A stretch of DNA of 64,000 nucleotides from Heracleum sosnowskyi. Lineage: Eukaryota; Streptophyta; Magnoliopsida; Apiales; Apiaceae. The translations under genes were made by a program, and so were the position numbers. Of the stretch, positions 9,325 through 20,700 are shown one piece after another. Below the pieces are notes generated by a model that saw only the letters and a program-made list of their open reading frames with translations, searched no databases and was not told the DNA's origin. Within the stretch, counting starts at the first letter, position 1, and the number at the start of each line of letters is the position of its first letter. The stretch spans positions 3,596,001-3,660,000 of the forward strand of contig JAUIZM010000016.1 in assembly GCA_030848705.1 (NCBI GenBank), given 5' to 3'.

Positions 9325-10720
9325 ATATTCCGTGATATGTGCATCATTTAACTAATTAATAACATTATCTAAAAGCTATAACCCTTTATCGATACTGTTA
9401 TACCCGAATATTAACTAAAGAAATAATGGGGTTAACAACCCTTATGTCCGGATATTTCGGGGATTGATACCCATTTTGGGCACATAATCACTATCAAGAA
9501 TGAAGATTTATCGAAGACTTATTTTGGAAGAACTACTCTTTTAGTTTTCGCGTCAACCGTTGTCGTGCCAACTCTATTTTACTACCGAAGGCCTCTAAGG
9601 GTTTTACCTAGTCAAAAGATACACTTCCCAGCTAGGCTGGTTCCCCAACTAGGTTGACACTCTAACATCAACTATTGAATATTCGAAGGCCTCCAAGGGT
9701 TTGCTTGGTCGAAGGCCTTCAGGGGTTTTTCCTAATTTGAAGGACCTTCTTGACGCGCCAACTAGGCTTGTTATTTGACTTGAAGACCTATTTGGTGTGC
9801 CAAAGCCATTAGGAATATTATTCAACTTGAAGACATATTTGACCCCCCAACAACGTTGGAGCAGCTACTATCGAAGAACTTGGTTGTGCATATCTGGTGA
9901 GTTAGCCTCATCAGGAAAACATCAATCTATATGTTGAAGGCCCGATTCTGCATTCCAATAAGTTATCCTTATTGGGGGATCATGGGTAATTAAGCTTTTT
10001 GATACGCACTTGGGGTCTAGTCATGTATTCTAGCAAGTTATCATTGTTGGGGGATTATGATACGCCATGCGGGACTTTAACTTTGAAGAACTTGTCATGT
10101 AGTCTAGTGGGTTATCCTCATGGGGGGTAAGGATCCGCTTATGTATTTGGGGTAAGTCATGACTTTTCTATGCAACTAATGACTGATGGAATAGTTGATA
10201 GCAGTTGATGGTAGCTCCAATGGTTAGGCCTAATGTTGCATACGTTAAGTCACAGTCGTAGTTGAGCCTTGGGGTCATTGGCTAGGCTTCATCGCATGGA
10301 CTCTTCTTAGTGGGTTTTGCACTCGTCATGAGATGGTAATTGGTACCACCGACGTAACTTTGTGGGCATGGGCTTCGCAGATGCAACCCTAGTCCATAAG
10401 GTTTTTTGTTCATCAAGAACTACGTGGCCTTGATTCCCCTGTAAATAGGGATACATTGGCATATTGTGAGGGGTTGGAAGAGAAGTTCTTATGGAGCCAC
10501 CATCATAAAACCATTTCAATCTCAGCCCCCAATTCATCACAACCTCCACACTCCGGTGACTTTTTCGACCACAAACCAATGTGATAGAACTTCATCTAAA
10601 TCCCCTAAACCCCTATTTTATTGTCACAAATTCCACTGTTAAACAGATACCTAAAATCATTAATCTAAATCCCCTAAACCCCTATTTTATTACACTAACT
10701 CGTTTTGTAGCGACCAACAA
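9325..10720 (+). repeat. Degenerate LTR-like repeat
   Basis: A GC-moderate region contains repeated TATCGAAGACTT and CGAAGGCCTCCAAGGGTTT-type motifs, then AAGAACTACGTGGCC..GATTCCCC..ATAGGGATACATTGGCATATTGTGAGGGG (10417-10476), a U5-like signature of plant gypsy LTRs. Copies are at 41496-42890 (nearly full) and 28320-29270 (shorter, with internal deletions). No TG..CA boundaries could be fixed. Confidence 0.5.
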
Positions 10721-11189
10721 GAATTTTTTGATTTTCTCACTTTAATATTATATGTTTTCTCGGTGCTCTCATAATTTTTTTTGAATATTTTCAAATTAAA
10801 TAGATACTTATATATCAATTTTTCTTTTGAAAGTATGCAATGAATAAAAAGTCAACATTCTTTTACCATATGAATATTTAAAAAAAAAAAACTAAATTTG
10901 TACATATGATGAATGTTATCCTTCTATTTACAAATACTTTTTCATGATGTGAACACACATTTAAATATTTAATAAAAAAATTCCAAAAATTCTGAAAATA
11001 ATAAATTAAACTGAATTCAGTCACATTTATTAAATTAAACTAAATTCGGTCTAAATAGTTTAGAATAGTTTCACACATTTTGGGGTGCAAATTTCACACA
11101 TTTTACTAATTTAAAAAAAATATAAGGGGCACAATTCCCCAACCTTACTTTTAAATTCGACCCCATTGGGTAATAATAAAGCCCAAAAG
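10721..11189. other. AT-rich upstream region, no gene seen
   Basis: A-tracts and T-tracts with TTTCACACATTTTGGG repeats lie before the promoter. It is present upstream of all three plus-strand coiled-coil genes and, reversed and diverged, at 26700-26830 and 51890-52020. Confidence 0.5.
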
Positions 11190-11317
11190 GTACTTTCATA
11201 GGCCCAGGGTTATGATTGGCATTTCCTATACAAACCCTTGTTTAATGGGCTATATATAAAAGGCGGTACCTACAAGTGAACCTAAAACACTTGGTGACGG
11301 TACTGAGCATTTAGAGA
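11190..11317 (+). promoter_or_regulatory. Promoter and leader of coiled-coil gene copy 1
   Basis: AAGCCCAAAAGG and TAGGCCCAGGG (site-II/telo-box-like GCCC elements common in plant housekeeping promoters) lie 50-70 bp upstream of TATATATAAAAGG (11251-11263). The ATG is about 55 bp further on. The arrangement is conserved at 29760-29901 and 43350-43486. Confidence 0.6.
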
Positions 11318-11563
11318 ATGGCGGCCGCTGTTAAAGACTCTATTTTAAAAGATCAGAAGTCGGCAATGAAGAAGGAACAGCTGGAGGACACAATTGAGGA
11401 GAAACTTGAGGAGGAACTTTCCAGGATAGATGAGCAGGTACGCCTCTTGCGTGAGAAGATGGACGCTATTGCATCTCTGAAAAATTCCAAAAGAGAAATC
11501 AAACAGAAAATCAGCAATTTGAAGAGGGAGTTTGAAGAAACTGCTGCTTCCTTAAGACTTTGA
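11318..11563 (+). CDS. Short coiled-coil protein, copy 1 (81 aa)
   Basis: The ORF starts at the ATG of GAGAATGGCGGCC, the first ATG after the TATA box, and encodes a highly charged protein: an N-terminal segment with KDQKSAMKKEQLED, then an acidic stretch, then heptad-like LLREKMDAIASLK and ISNLKREFEET to the C-terminus SLRL. It has no signal peptide or membrane segment and is predicted to be one long coiled coil. I do not recognise the family. A 12-codon exon-2-like segment follows 0.7 kb downstream behind a good acceptor, but no GT donor is evident at the end of this exon (AAG|ACTTTG), so the visible stop may be the real one. It is nearly identical to the ORFs at 29902 and 43487. Residue 5 is V here and G in the others. 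Confidence 0.6.
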   Translation: MAAAVKDSILKDQKSAMKKEQLEDTIEEKLEEELSRIDEQVRLLREKMDAIASLKNSKREIKQKISNLKREFEETAASLRL

Positions 11564-12274
11564 TTGTCTATGGGATTTGTTGTAATTCCAATTTTCATTT
11601 CTCGGGAAATAACATAAGTTTTGTTTAGTGATTCTGCCATAATTTAAGTGTTTTTATTTCATGAGCAGCATTAAAACCTCATATAGAAGAAATATTGAAG
11701 CAAAAAATTAATTAATTAATTAAATGTTTGCATCAATTGGAGAGAAAGCAAAGTTGCAGTAAATTTCTTTTCTTCTTCTTTCCCTTTTTTGTCTTTTTTC
11801 GAGAACAACCAAACCTTGATGTTGAATTAATGGAACTTTGGCTAGGTAAAGATTTATGTCAATACTTGCTCAAAATTTATGATTCAAAGATAGTACTTGT
11901 TATATGTAAAATTAATAGAAATTGAATGGTGCTTTTTGAGTTTAATTTGTTTTGAAATTTAAATTAATAATGTAAATATTATTAGATTAATTTAATATAT
12001 TTCACCCTATAATTGAATAGTTGTATATTAAATAATTTTGAGAACAAATTAATTGATACACAGATTGTACCAAATTATTGGCAAATTATTGGCTTGAGAA
12101 AACAAATAAAATGTATGCTTCTATTGTCATTGTAAATCAAATTATCTTTACTGTAATATATAATAGAATTATTTTAAGTCTTGACTCATAATTTAGGCTT
12201 GATTGGTAAAACAATTATTAATATATAATCAAATTATTATCTTTACTCTAATATACTTGTCCACATATTGGCAG

Positions 12275-12313
12275 GCTGAGCTGGAGGATGTTTTAAGCCT
12301 GCAAGCTCAATGA
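12275..12313 (+). pseudogene. Exon-2-like segment, copy downstream of coiled-coil gene 1
   Basis: The acceptor ATTGGCAG precedes a 12-codon frame AELEDVLSLQAQ then TGA. It is in correct order and spacing to be the last exon of the ORF at 11318. Joining requires a non-GT donor or a donor not recognised here. Confidence 0.45.
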
Positions 12314-12414
12314 AGTTGTTCACCACATTTGAAATTTTGAAAACTAAATTTTTGCCAGGTTTTAAAAATTCGACTTTGAATGATACTTTCAAAATACATG
12401 TATATGTGAGCATC

Positions 12415-12528
12415 ATGGAAGTGGTGTCCGCTGCTGGTGAAGAATCTAGGTCAAAAGATCAGAAGTCGGCCCTGAAATCTGGGCACATGAGCTTAAAGAA
12501 TGTTTACAATAAGCTAAAATCCTGCTAA
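12415..12528 (+). CDS. Short ORF resembling the coiled-coil N-terminus (37 aa)
   Basis: MEVVSAAGEESRSKDQKSALK opens a 37-codon frame ending KSC. Similarity to the start of the coiled-coil ORF (AAG..KDQKSA) suggests a duplicated first exon. It differs from the 20-codon version at 4495 by loss of the TAA after SAL. Expression is unknown. Confidence 0.3.
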   Translation: MEVVSAAGEESRSKDQKSALKSGHMSLKNVYNKLKSC

Positions 12529-13269
12529 TGAAACCATGTTCAAAATAACAGCAACTCTAATAAGAACCTTACCATAGTCTGAATGAGATGTGGTTCTTGT
12601 ATGAAAAACATGTGTGGACATCTAAAGGAAGGCTGTTTGAGATTTCTAAAATAATTTCTTTATGTTCTTATTCAATTTGAAAATATGTTAGTATATTCAA
12701 AACTCCATCAACTTTGGTGGAAACCGAAATTATTAAATTTGATTTAATTTTGTCGAAATTATAAAATCAACGAAAAAATATAAAATTTTGAAAATTTAAT
12801 TTTTTGGGAAAAATTTAAAATTTGGCGCCTAAAGTGCATTAAATTCGACCGAATTTGGTTGAATTTAATATGCTAAATTTGAACAAATATTATTGAATTT
12901 AATATGATAAATTCTACCGAATATTATCGAATTTAACAAACAACAATTTTTAAAAAAAAATTATTTAAAATATGCTAACAACTACAACACTTCTTAAACC
13001 GCTATAAATATGTTGTTTGCCATAGCGTTTACTAATGAACCATATCATAGTACTCTTCTTTCTTAGAAGATTACAAAATTTGTAACTAATGCATGAGCTC
13101 TTTCTCTAAACACAATCTAATGTTAGCAGCTCAAAAAGAAGGCTAGAAGCCCAAATATGGAATGAAGTCATTTCAGACCAAGTTCAACTGCAGCTTTCAT
13201 ATCATCACGGAAGAACAACTACATGGGACACGAATCAACATGTTTGATCGATACAACAGAAGTTGAATA

Positions 13270-14307
13270 TGTTAGTATGTGTGCCCTAGAGACAATACTA
13301 TATAATGTTCTTGGGAAAGACATTTTGATTATTAATAAATATGTTCTATGGATTTTCTTTTAATTTATTTATTATGTCTTTATTAACTGCGATATAAATA
13401 TTAGAATAATAAATGTCCTTGGAATATAAACATGAGTTCTATATCTCTAAGTATGTGACTTAGAAATTAGATTATATGAATAGTGTTTATAATCCTAAAG
13501 ATTCCTAGTCGAGTATTATTATTTGAGGACAATAATAATGCATTAAGACTAGTATGTTTGTTGATATATGACCACATCTCATTGGTCATTAGTATGGTAA
13601 TACGAAAGTCAAAGACATAAGTGCATGCGAGAAACAACACGGCACTGGATAGACCCAGCGTGTGAATTCTTCATGGTAATTGTTATCTAATGTCATAAGT
13701 AATTCTAACAGTGATAATGGTGTAATGATCCTTAGCCTTGAAATCATTATATTTCTATATGAGAATTAATATACTTTGATTCTACTCAAAGTTACCTTTG
13801 ACCGGGTAATGATAAATGTGGACATTGGGTATATTATGAATCATATGACAAATATGAATGATAGATATAGGATTTAACCCTCCTATTTTAGGAGTGAGAG
13901 TATTGGCCTCTGAGTGAGACTACGAAATGCATGGTCATGCTCAAATAGTGATTTGTTTAATAGTCTACTCATTGATCAAGTAAACCAGGGTTAAATGACG
14001 AAGACGATGACACAAACCATGCCTCAAGTTTAATCTATAATATAAGGTTAAAAGGATTATATTAGATGGAACATTATTCACGAAAGGTTTAATTGGATCA
14101 TCAATTATTATTATTACTTGGGTAGCAATGATGTATTACTAGATGTCGCTCATTGTTTATAATTTTATTATTAGATATTAAAATTATTGTCAACGTAATA
14201 ATAACCTAAATGGTCACACACATAGAACATTTTAAATGGAGCTTTATTTAAATTACGAATTTAAATAAATTAATATTATTATATTGAATTATTGAATTAA
14301 TTAAGTG
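13270..14307 (+). mobile_element. Ty1/copia-like LTR fragment
   Basis: It begins TGTTAGTATGTGTGCCCTAGAGACAATA, resembling the widespread plant copia LTR start TGTTGG..GTGCCCTAGAG. About 1 kb of non-coding sequence follows, and it is cut by the gypsy LTR at 14308. The second copy is at 46172-47212. No coding part is present. Confidence 0.55.
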
Positions 14308-14997
14308 TGATATGGGTTAAAAATAACCCTAAAGACATAATTAATATTACATTAATTAAACCTAGATGGTCCATAAATAAGGCCCGAAACTCTAATTAAA
14401 TATTAATTTCGTAATTAATATTTGGGCTAGAAGTACAACATGTATTAGGAGACGTCCATTACAGGCTTGTTCTAATACAAGTGGGCTTGTTTCAATACAA
14501 GTCCGTTATGATATGGAAACAACTCCTACACGGAAGGATCTAGAATTAATCCTTATCCACCGTCAAGGATAAGACTTATCCGTCAAGGAAGTGATGATAT
14601 TTATTCACCGTCAAGGATAAGATTTATCGTTTAAGGAAGTGATAATACTTATCCACCGTCAAGGATAAGATTTATCCTTCAAGGAAATCAATACTTATCC
14701 ACTAGGCTTGTAAAAGCCTATATAAAGGGTCTGACCCATCATCTCAGAACTACGTTTTAGACTTCATCCTCGAATAAGGACATACAAGTCACTACGTCCT
14801 TGGTGTGCCCCTGCCACCATAGCCCCGAGGGCAACACTAAGAACTACGTTTTTTAGCTTGATTCTCAATTATGAATTGAGATACGTAGGCATCTTGTGAG
14901 GACCGATTTAGTCACGAAACACGAGAACAACCATAAAAGCTCAAAAGCTCTTAAACCCTAGCAGTAAATTTACAAGTACGTTTTTTATTCCATAACA
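14308..14997 (+). mobile_element. Complete 5' LTR of a gypsy element
   Basis: A 690-bp LTR runs from TGATATGGG to CCATAACA, followed directly by a primer binding site. U3 carries repeated CTTATCCACCGTCAAGGATAAG units and a CTATATAAAGGG TATA box (about 14717). R/U5 holds GAACTACGTTTTTTAGC..GATACGTAGGCATC. Confidence 0.92.
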
Positions 14998-14999
14998 TT

Positions 15000-15017
15000 T
15001 GGCGCCGTTTGTGGGAA
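15000..15017 (+). other. Primer binding site
   Basis: TGGCGCCGTTTGTGGGAA starts 2 bp after the LTR. TGGCGCCGT is complementary to a tRNA 3' end ACGGCGCCA as in plant tRNA-Asp. The outer half is degenerate. Confidence 0.75.
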
Positions 15018-15032
15018 AAACGGATATCAACC

Positions 15033-15994
15033 ATGATGAATACACGGAGAAACAATTGTGGTGACGAACCACCAACAATAACTCAGGTTTTGACGTTCGA
15101 CGTCGAGAACCACCCCGCTTCAACTTCTACACAAGGGAAGGATTCCTCTGCAGCGACTACTCAAGGACCAGAGATCCCAATCTCAGTTGAAGGGACGAAT
15201 CCCATGTAGATGGTGGTTCATGGAGCCAACCCCCAAACTCAAGAGATGACTCATCATCAACCAATGACATCCTCTTAAGTGATTTTGAATGTGCCCCGAG
15301 GCCTTCAACATCTTCCCCAATACACGAAAAAAGTTTGGGTATCCCACCTTATGGAATGCCTCCACGACCCCCCATTGGGAGCAGTGGTCACAATCCACTG
15401 TATCACGAATCATATGTGCCTCCTTATGTTCGAGGCCTGAAGCCCATTAATCAACAAACTCAGACTCAACAAGTCCCTTTGATTCGAGACTTTTCTGGTC
15501 CTTATATCGAAGATGAAGATTACTCATCTAATGATGAAAGGGACGTTCCTCTAAGGAGAAGACGGGAACCCAAACTACTAATCGGGAACCCAAACTACTA
15601 AAGACAAGATTATATCATATGAAGCTGAGGCTGCAAGGCTTAAGAAGGTATTAGTAGAGGAAGAGGCAGCTAGAGCCAAAGGCAAATCAACCGAGAGGGT
15701 TCCTGTAATTAACTTAGATCCTACACCAAGAAAGTCAAGGAAGGCTGAAGCCCCAAAGGGTGATCCCACTGAGTTGTTGCCCTTAGGAGATCCGGATGAT
15801 CCTACACCCCCTTTTACTGAGGATATCATGAAAATTCATATATCCATAAAGTTCAAGATGTCAACCATTAAGGCCTACGATGGAACATGAGACTCTGCTA
15901 ATCATATGAGAACCTTCTCTAACGCACTATTGTTGCAACCTACCAATGATGCAGTCAAGTGCAGAGCGTTTCCACAAACCCTTGCGGGCATGGC
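15033..15994 (+). pseudogene. gypsy gag, 5' part (Tat-like), interrupted
   Basis: It starts at ATGATGAATACACGGAG after the primer binding site. Readable pieces lie in three frames: a polar N-terminus (15033-15209), a proline-rich part with YVPPYVRGL (15335-15601), then the start of the retrotransposon gag domain ending KCRAFPQTLAGMA (about 15830-15994). Gag forms the particle that packages element RNA. It is broken by stops (15207, 15601, 15888), a frameshift near 15330 and a 19-bp tandem duplication at 15567-15605. The reading resumes at 23028 after a nested insertion. Confidence 0.88.
15990..15994. other. Left target duplication ATGGC of the solo LTR
   Basis: ATGGC at 15990-15994 is repeated at 23023-23027, directly after the LTR end. 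Removing everything between restores a continuous gag frame, which proves the insertion. Confidence 0.88.
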
Positions 15995-16841
15995 TATAAC
16001 ACTACTACAAATTTAAACTTAGGATACACTAGTTAGATAGCTCTTTTTAGTATACGCTATGCAAGTTAGATACTTACACAACGCTTGTTTAAAAAACGCT
16101 ATGTAAGATATTTTGAGGAAGTGGGGAAGAAAATATAAAACAAAAAAATAATAGTAATATAGCGTTTCTTCAACAAACGCTATGTAAGTAGCTACTTCTA
16201 CAATGTTTTGGAAAGCGCTCTGTAAGTTAGCATATTCTAAGTAAATATTTTTTATTTTTTTATTTTTTGTTTATTTACACCCCAATTAGTCAGTTACTGT
16301 ATCGTTTTCTTGTCTTTCAACACCACTGTTCTCTATGTATCTCTATCGTTTTCTTCTCCCCATCCAAACTGAAGGAACTAATCGAAGACATAAATCGAGC
16401 AAAGTTTTGTTCTCTGGAAAAATTTAGAGAAGTAAAGTTTGGTTCTATGGTTAAATTCAGTTTTTCTTGCCAAAGTTTCGGATTTCGCGAGCAAATATGA
16501 GCAAAGTTTGGGAATTCTAGCAAATTGATTTATGGGTCTCTCTAAATAACTTCTTAATTAATCGATTTCTCAGCACTTTGAACTTCTTGCCTTGTAATCG
16601 ATTTGTGAGTCTTTACTGCCTATTGAATTCGATTTGTATAATTTGTTTGTTTTAGGGTTTTGAATTTCTCGGTTATGATGTTTATTTTGGGGTATACTTT
16701 TCAGATGCTCAATTAAGATGATTGGGTTTACTTTTAGAAAGTTGCATTACAAGATTACCAATTCTTAACATCGGCGGCCGAGGTTATCATCTTACAAAAA
16801 TGTATCTGTTTTATGTTATACTGATGTTTCTTTTCTTTAAT

Positions 16842-17170
16842 CTTGTTTACAGCTTTATCTAGGCTGAGCATTCATGGAGGTGGAACTAAAGATAACTTCA
16901 TGAAATATGTAAGTTGTTTTATTTGTCTGACTACTATTATCTTCTGTCTCTGAGTTTTTGCATTTGTCGGACTGTTTCTCTTTTTCTTTCTTTAGTATCT
17001 CATTTACACCCATAATTGAATACATTATCTATATTGTATACTTAGTTTATTTGTTTGGTATGAAACATTATTTAGAGAAGTATTCTTGGTTGTTTTATCC
17101 CAGTTGTATGGTACAAATATTGAGTACTGATGTCCGTGACAAGTTGCAGTTAGATTGGAGATATGAGGAG
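16842..17170 (+). pseudogene. Possible captured exons, unrecognised
   Basis: Two segments look exon-like: one after TTGTTTACAG (16852) up to ATGAAATAT|GTAAG (16909), and one after TTTTATCCCAG (17102) with the frame VRDKLQLDWRYEE up to AG|GTCAGTAAG (17170). Splice sites are reasonable, but the coding match is too short for identification. Confidence 0.3.
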
Positions 17171-17560
17171 GTCAGTAAGTCCTCTATATTTGTTTTGTCG
17201 AATATTTAGAAAGAATTTAGGTATACATATGCATTTGTGGTGTTTGAGATTTTACCTATGTAATGCCAGAGCTGCAAAATGAAAGAATAGATACGTAATT
17301 TAGTGTGATGCAGAACATCACATCAGAACATCACATCAGACTAATTTAGTGTTTCTTTATACAGATTACATATTTTTCTAGTCATGATTCGAGCCTCATT
17401 GATGGGTGGTTAATGATTAGGTTGTATTGTTTAGAAAGACACTGCAGTTCTTGTCAAAGAAAGAAAAAGAAAGGAACTGCTGTTAAAATGACTAAGAAAT
17501 GTGTACAAGATCGTCAAAGACTCAGAAATTTGTGGAAATTAACCTTTTGACTTTGTATAG

Positions 17561-17779
17561 ACGTCGGAGCCAGAGCAGAAGTTATGGTCGTTCTCCTCCA
17601 AGGTATACATCATTAAGCAATCTAAGAGATACTTGTCTTCTAACTTATTCCTATTCTATTCTTCACAAAACTCGTAAATTATAAATAAAATTGTCTTATA
17701 AAGAAATGTCTGATTAATTTCATTTTATGATTTTGCTACCTTCAGATTCAGTAATAGGCGCAAGAGATCAGGGAATTAA
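17561..17779 (+). pseudogene. Captured RS-rich exons inside the CACTA element
   Basis: After acceptor TTTGTATAG a 42-bp exon encodes RRSQSRSYGRSPP and ends at AAG|GTATAC. A second acceptor (TACCTTCAG at 17745) opens an exon in the matching phase that reads FSNRRKRSGN and stops at 17779. Phase-compatible splicing and alternating RS dipeptides suggest the C-terminal end of a serine/arginine-rich splicing factor-like gene. The exact parent is not identified. The exons are probably non-functional as part of the transposon. Confidence 0.45.
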
Positions 17780-20700
17780 CAACCACATCTTATAACAAGA
17801 AGTTTATAACAAAAAGCTTTTAAGAATCCTCTGGAGCACTTCAGTCCTTGAACATTGACAGACAACCCACTCGTTCTAGCAATGCCTTAACTGATAATTT
17901 ACTTGGGCTCATTATAACTTGTAAGTATTTGCTTCACTTTATCATATCTTTAGCAGTTAAAGGTAGACCACAACTTGACTATTCTACTGGATGATTTTGC
18001 TTTTCGAGGTTGGAAGATTTTCGCCTATATATAAACTTGTATCTAGTGTCAACTTGGACCATGGAGCATTAAATGGCTCTTTTACTAAAGTTTGTTTGGA
18101 TAATTTGTTACGTTTCAGGAACAACAACTTGTCTTGAAATCAAGCATGTGCAACACAAGAACAATTGAGCACGATAATTGTACAACCCGGTTCACAAAGG
18201 GCAGATTGTTAATGGAGTAGTATTGTTATTTTTTTTAATAATCCTTAGTTGCTGTATTTTAGGTTAATTATGTAGTGCACGAGGAAACAGGAGAAAGATT
18301 TTACTTGTAAGTACTGATCTTGTTATTTAAGTTTCAAGGAAGTTGTTGGTAATGAGAATTTATTTCAGTTATACCAAGTAATTTGAGTTGCTAATCTAGT
18401 TTGCCGGAATCTGGATTGGCATTACCAATTTTAATTGTGTTCATGATTTTTTTTATATTTTTCAGAATATTTCAGGTTTAAAAAATGACATAAAAATAAT
18501 TAAATCAGAATTATTTAAAAAAATGAGCAACTTAAATATCGTTTGGAGAAGAGGTATATAATGCTCTTGTTTTCTTCAATTCATAAGGCTTAAATAACGT
18601 TTAAAAAAGTGTTATCTAAGTATTATTGCACTTGGATAATGGTTACTTGCATAGCACTTCCAAATGTGCTATCTAGGTAGTATACTTGGAGAGCAACAAA
18701 AAATGCGTTATGCAAGCAGATTGAACTTGCATAGCACTGGCTTACATAGCGTTTAAAAGCGCTATGCAAGCTAAAAAATAAGCGCTATGCAAGTTAAAAT
18801 CTGTAGTAGTGTAATAACCCAAATTTTTGGAAAAATTTAAAACTTTTCTTATTATGATTAAGTGCAGCAGTGAATAGTGATATTGGTGGATGAATAGTGA
18901 TTTTGAGGGTTAAGAAAATTTTTCATGCCACCTATGTACGAGACGTAGTGTGGAAATTCCGAAGTCATATTAGTGATCTACGGAGTAAATAAGTGAATGC
19001 AGAGACGATCGGAATTCAGAAATTCCAAATTTTATTTTGGTGTAATATTCGATCGGGCAGCGAATTATATATTATTATATTCAAGAAATGAGATATTAAA
19101 ATTGAGGATTTGAGGATTTAATATTTTGGAATTTTATTATTTTATTAAAGTCGATTTAAGGATTCGATTGTTGGAATAAATAGTGGATAGTTACTATTCA
19201 CTGCGAGAATCGCGTAGAGTTTTATTCGCTCTCTTTAGAAAATATTTCGAATGGTTTCAAGAGGAACAAGGCAACATTTACAGGATTAAATATAGACATG
19301 GAAGTAACATGTAACAAGATTAATTCGAGGGATGCAACATTTGGATCATCCATGTGAAAGGAAACGAACCAGTAAAGCTACTTTATCTGAGCCAGTGCAT
19401 GCTTGACAAGTGTCAAGAGATGAGGCAACCAAGGGTGATGACTCACCACTTTCTAATACAAAAATATCAGCATTATCAATTAACCAAGAGAAAAAGAAAA
19501 GAAGAAAAGAAAGAGAGAAGAACTCTCTTCTTCCCCCCATTCTGCCCAGCAGAAACGGAGTCCAAAGAAAAATCCATAACTCCATTTCTATCCATCCTTA
19601 AATCACCAAAGTTTAACCATAACTTGTCCACTCCATGGGCAACATTCGTTCAAAATTTCATGGCCAACAAAGGAGTGTAGCCTAGTCAAATTGCCTCCCC
19701 AATTCGGAGAACAGAAACTGTCCTGCTTTTCCAGTTTCGATCACTCACCTTAGAAAGCCAATAAGTCGAGCTTCAAGCATCCCCTATTGATGAGATAGGA
19801 CTCCAAAGAAATCCCTTGAAGAGTAGAAGGTGTGGTAAAAAGTTTAGAACCAAACTCTTGTTTTTCGATTTTATATGGATTTTACAAAGTGATGATGAAT
19901 AGTAACTTTTCATGATTCTTGATTTTGTTTCTTAAGGATTAAGCTTGATAAGGTTTGTTCAAAGCTCAAGGAAGGATTATAAACCATTGTTAGTGTATAT
20001 GAAGCATGAGGGAAGGTATATAAACCTCTGCCCCTTTTTGTTTATATGAGTTTTGAAGTGGGTTGATGTTCATGTAAGTTAAGATCATGATTAAGTGATT
20101 TAGTGATTGTTCGGCTTTGTTTAATGTGTAAAATGATGGGTGTTGGATTTGAGCCTCGCCACTGATCTTAGAGGTGTATGATGGTTGTTTGTTGAGGTTG
20201 TGGATGTATGATATGCCCGGTGTGGCTTGGTTATGTTGTGACAAAATTGGATTATTCGATTTTAAGCCGTCGTAATGCCCGATTTTCGGTAACTCTATAA
20301 ACTGCCTAGAATCCGAAAACTTAACTGCCTCTTTTGGTTAAATGATAAACATGAGTGTGTAGAGCCTTGTTTCTAGTTTACGTGAGCGCAAGAATCATGT
20401 TAATCCGATTTACGGTCTAAGAGAAAAGTGAGTTTTAGTAAACACCGTTCGGAGGAACAACCCATCTCTGGTCAGTCACTTTGAGGCTACATTTTGACCA
20501 CTTAGAAGCCATATTAAAATGTGAAACTTTGAGGAATAATACTAGAGACAGTTGGGAAGGCTCACGAAAACGATTCGGATTAAAAAGATTATTTTTCGAT
20601 TTTATAAAAATGTTTTAGCCGAGGTCGCGCAAGTGAAAACCACTAAGAACATGACTTAGAAACCAATGTTGTAAATGGTTAAGTATAACTTGTATTCGAG

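Larger units (their letters stand above)
11564..13269 (+). repeat. Intron-like and 3' region of coiled-coil gene copy 1
   Basis: It is collinear with 3660-5505. It lacks the CACTA-like terminus at 4891 (jump near 12700) and a short piece around the second ATG. It ends at GAAGTTGAA where a copia-like LTR begins. Confidence 0.75.
16000..18811. mobile_element. CACTA element (2.8 kb, non-autonomous)
   Basis: The termini are CACTACTACAAATTTAAAC and GTTAAAATCTGTAGTAGTG, flanked by TAA at 15997-15999 and 18812-18814. Subterminal repeats of the AACGCTATGCAAGTTA type occur in both orientations within about 250 bp of each end. No transposase (TNP2/TNPA-like) frame is seen. The interior has plant-like splice sites and appears to carry captured exons. 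Confidence 0.92.

Noticed and set aside
10307..10579. 90-codon minus frame (also 42479 and 28920)
   Set aside because: It overlaps the U5-like part of a degenerate LTR; differences between copies do not respect codons.
11353..11640. Antisense frame opposite the coiled-coil ORF
   Set aside because: Serine-rich mirror of the charged coiled-coil codons; no promoter or start context.
19354..19680. 108-codon plus frame in the solo LTR
   Set aside because: It lies inside a long LTR in a purine-rich tract with frames open on both strands; no domain seen.
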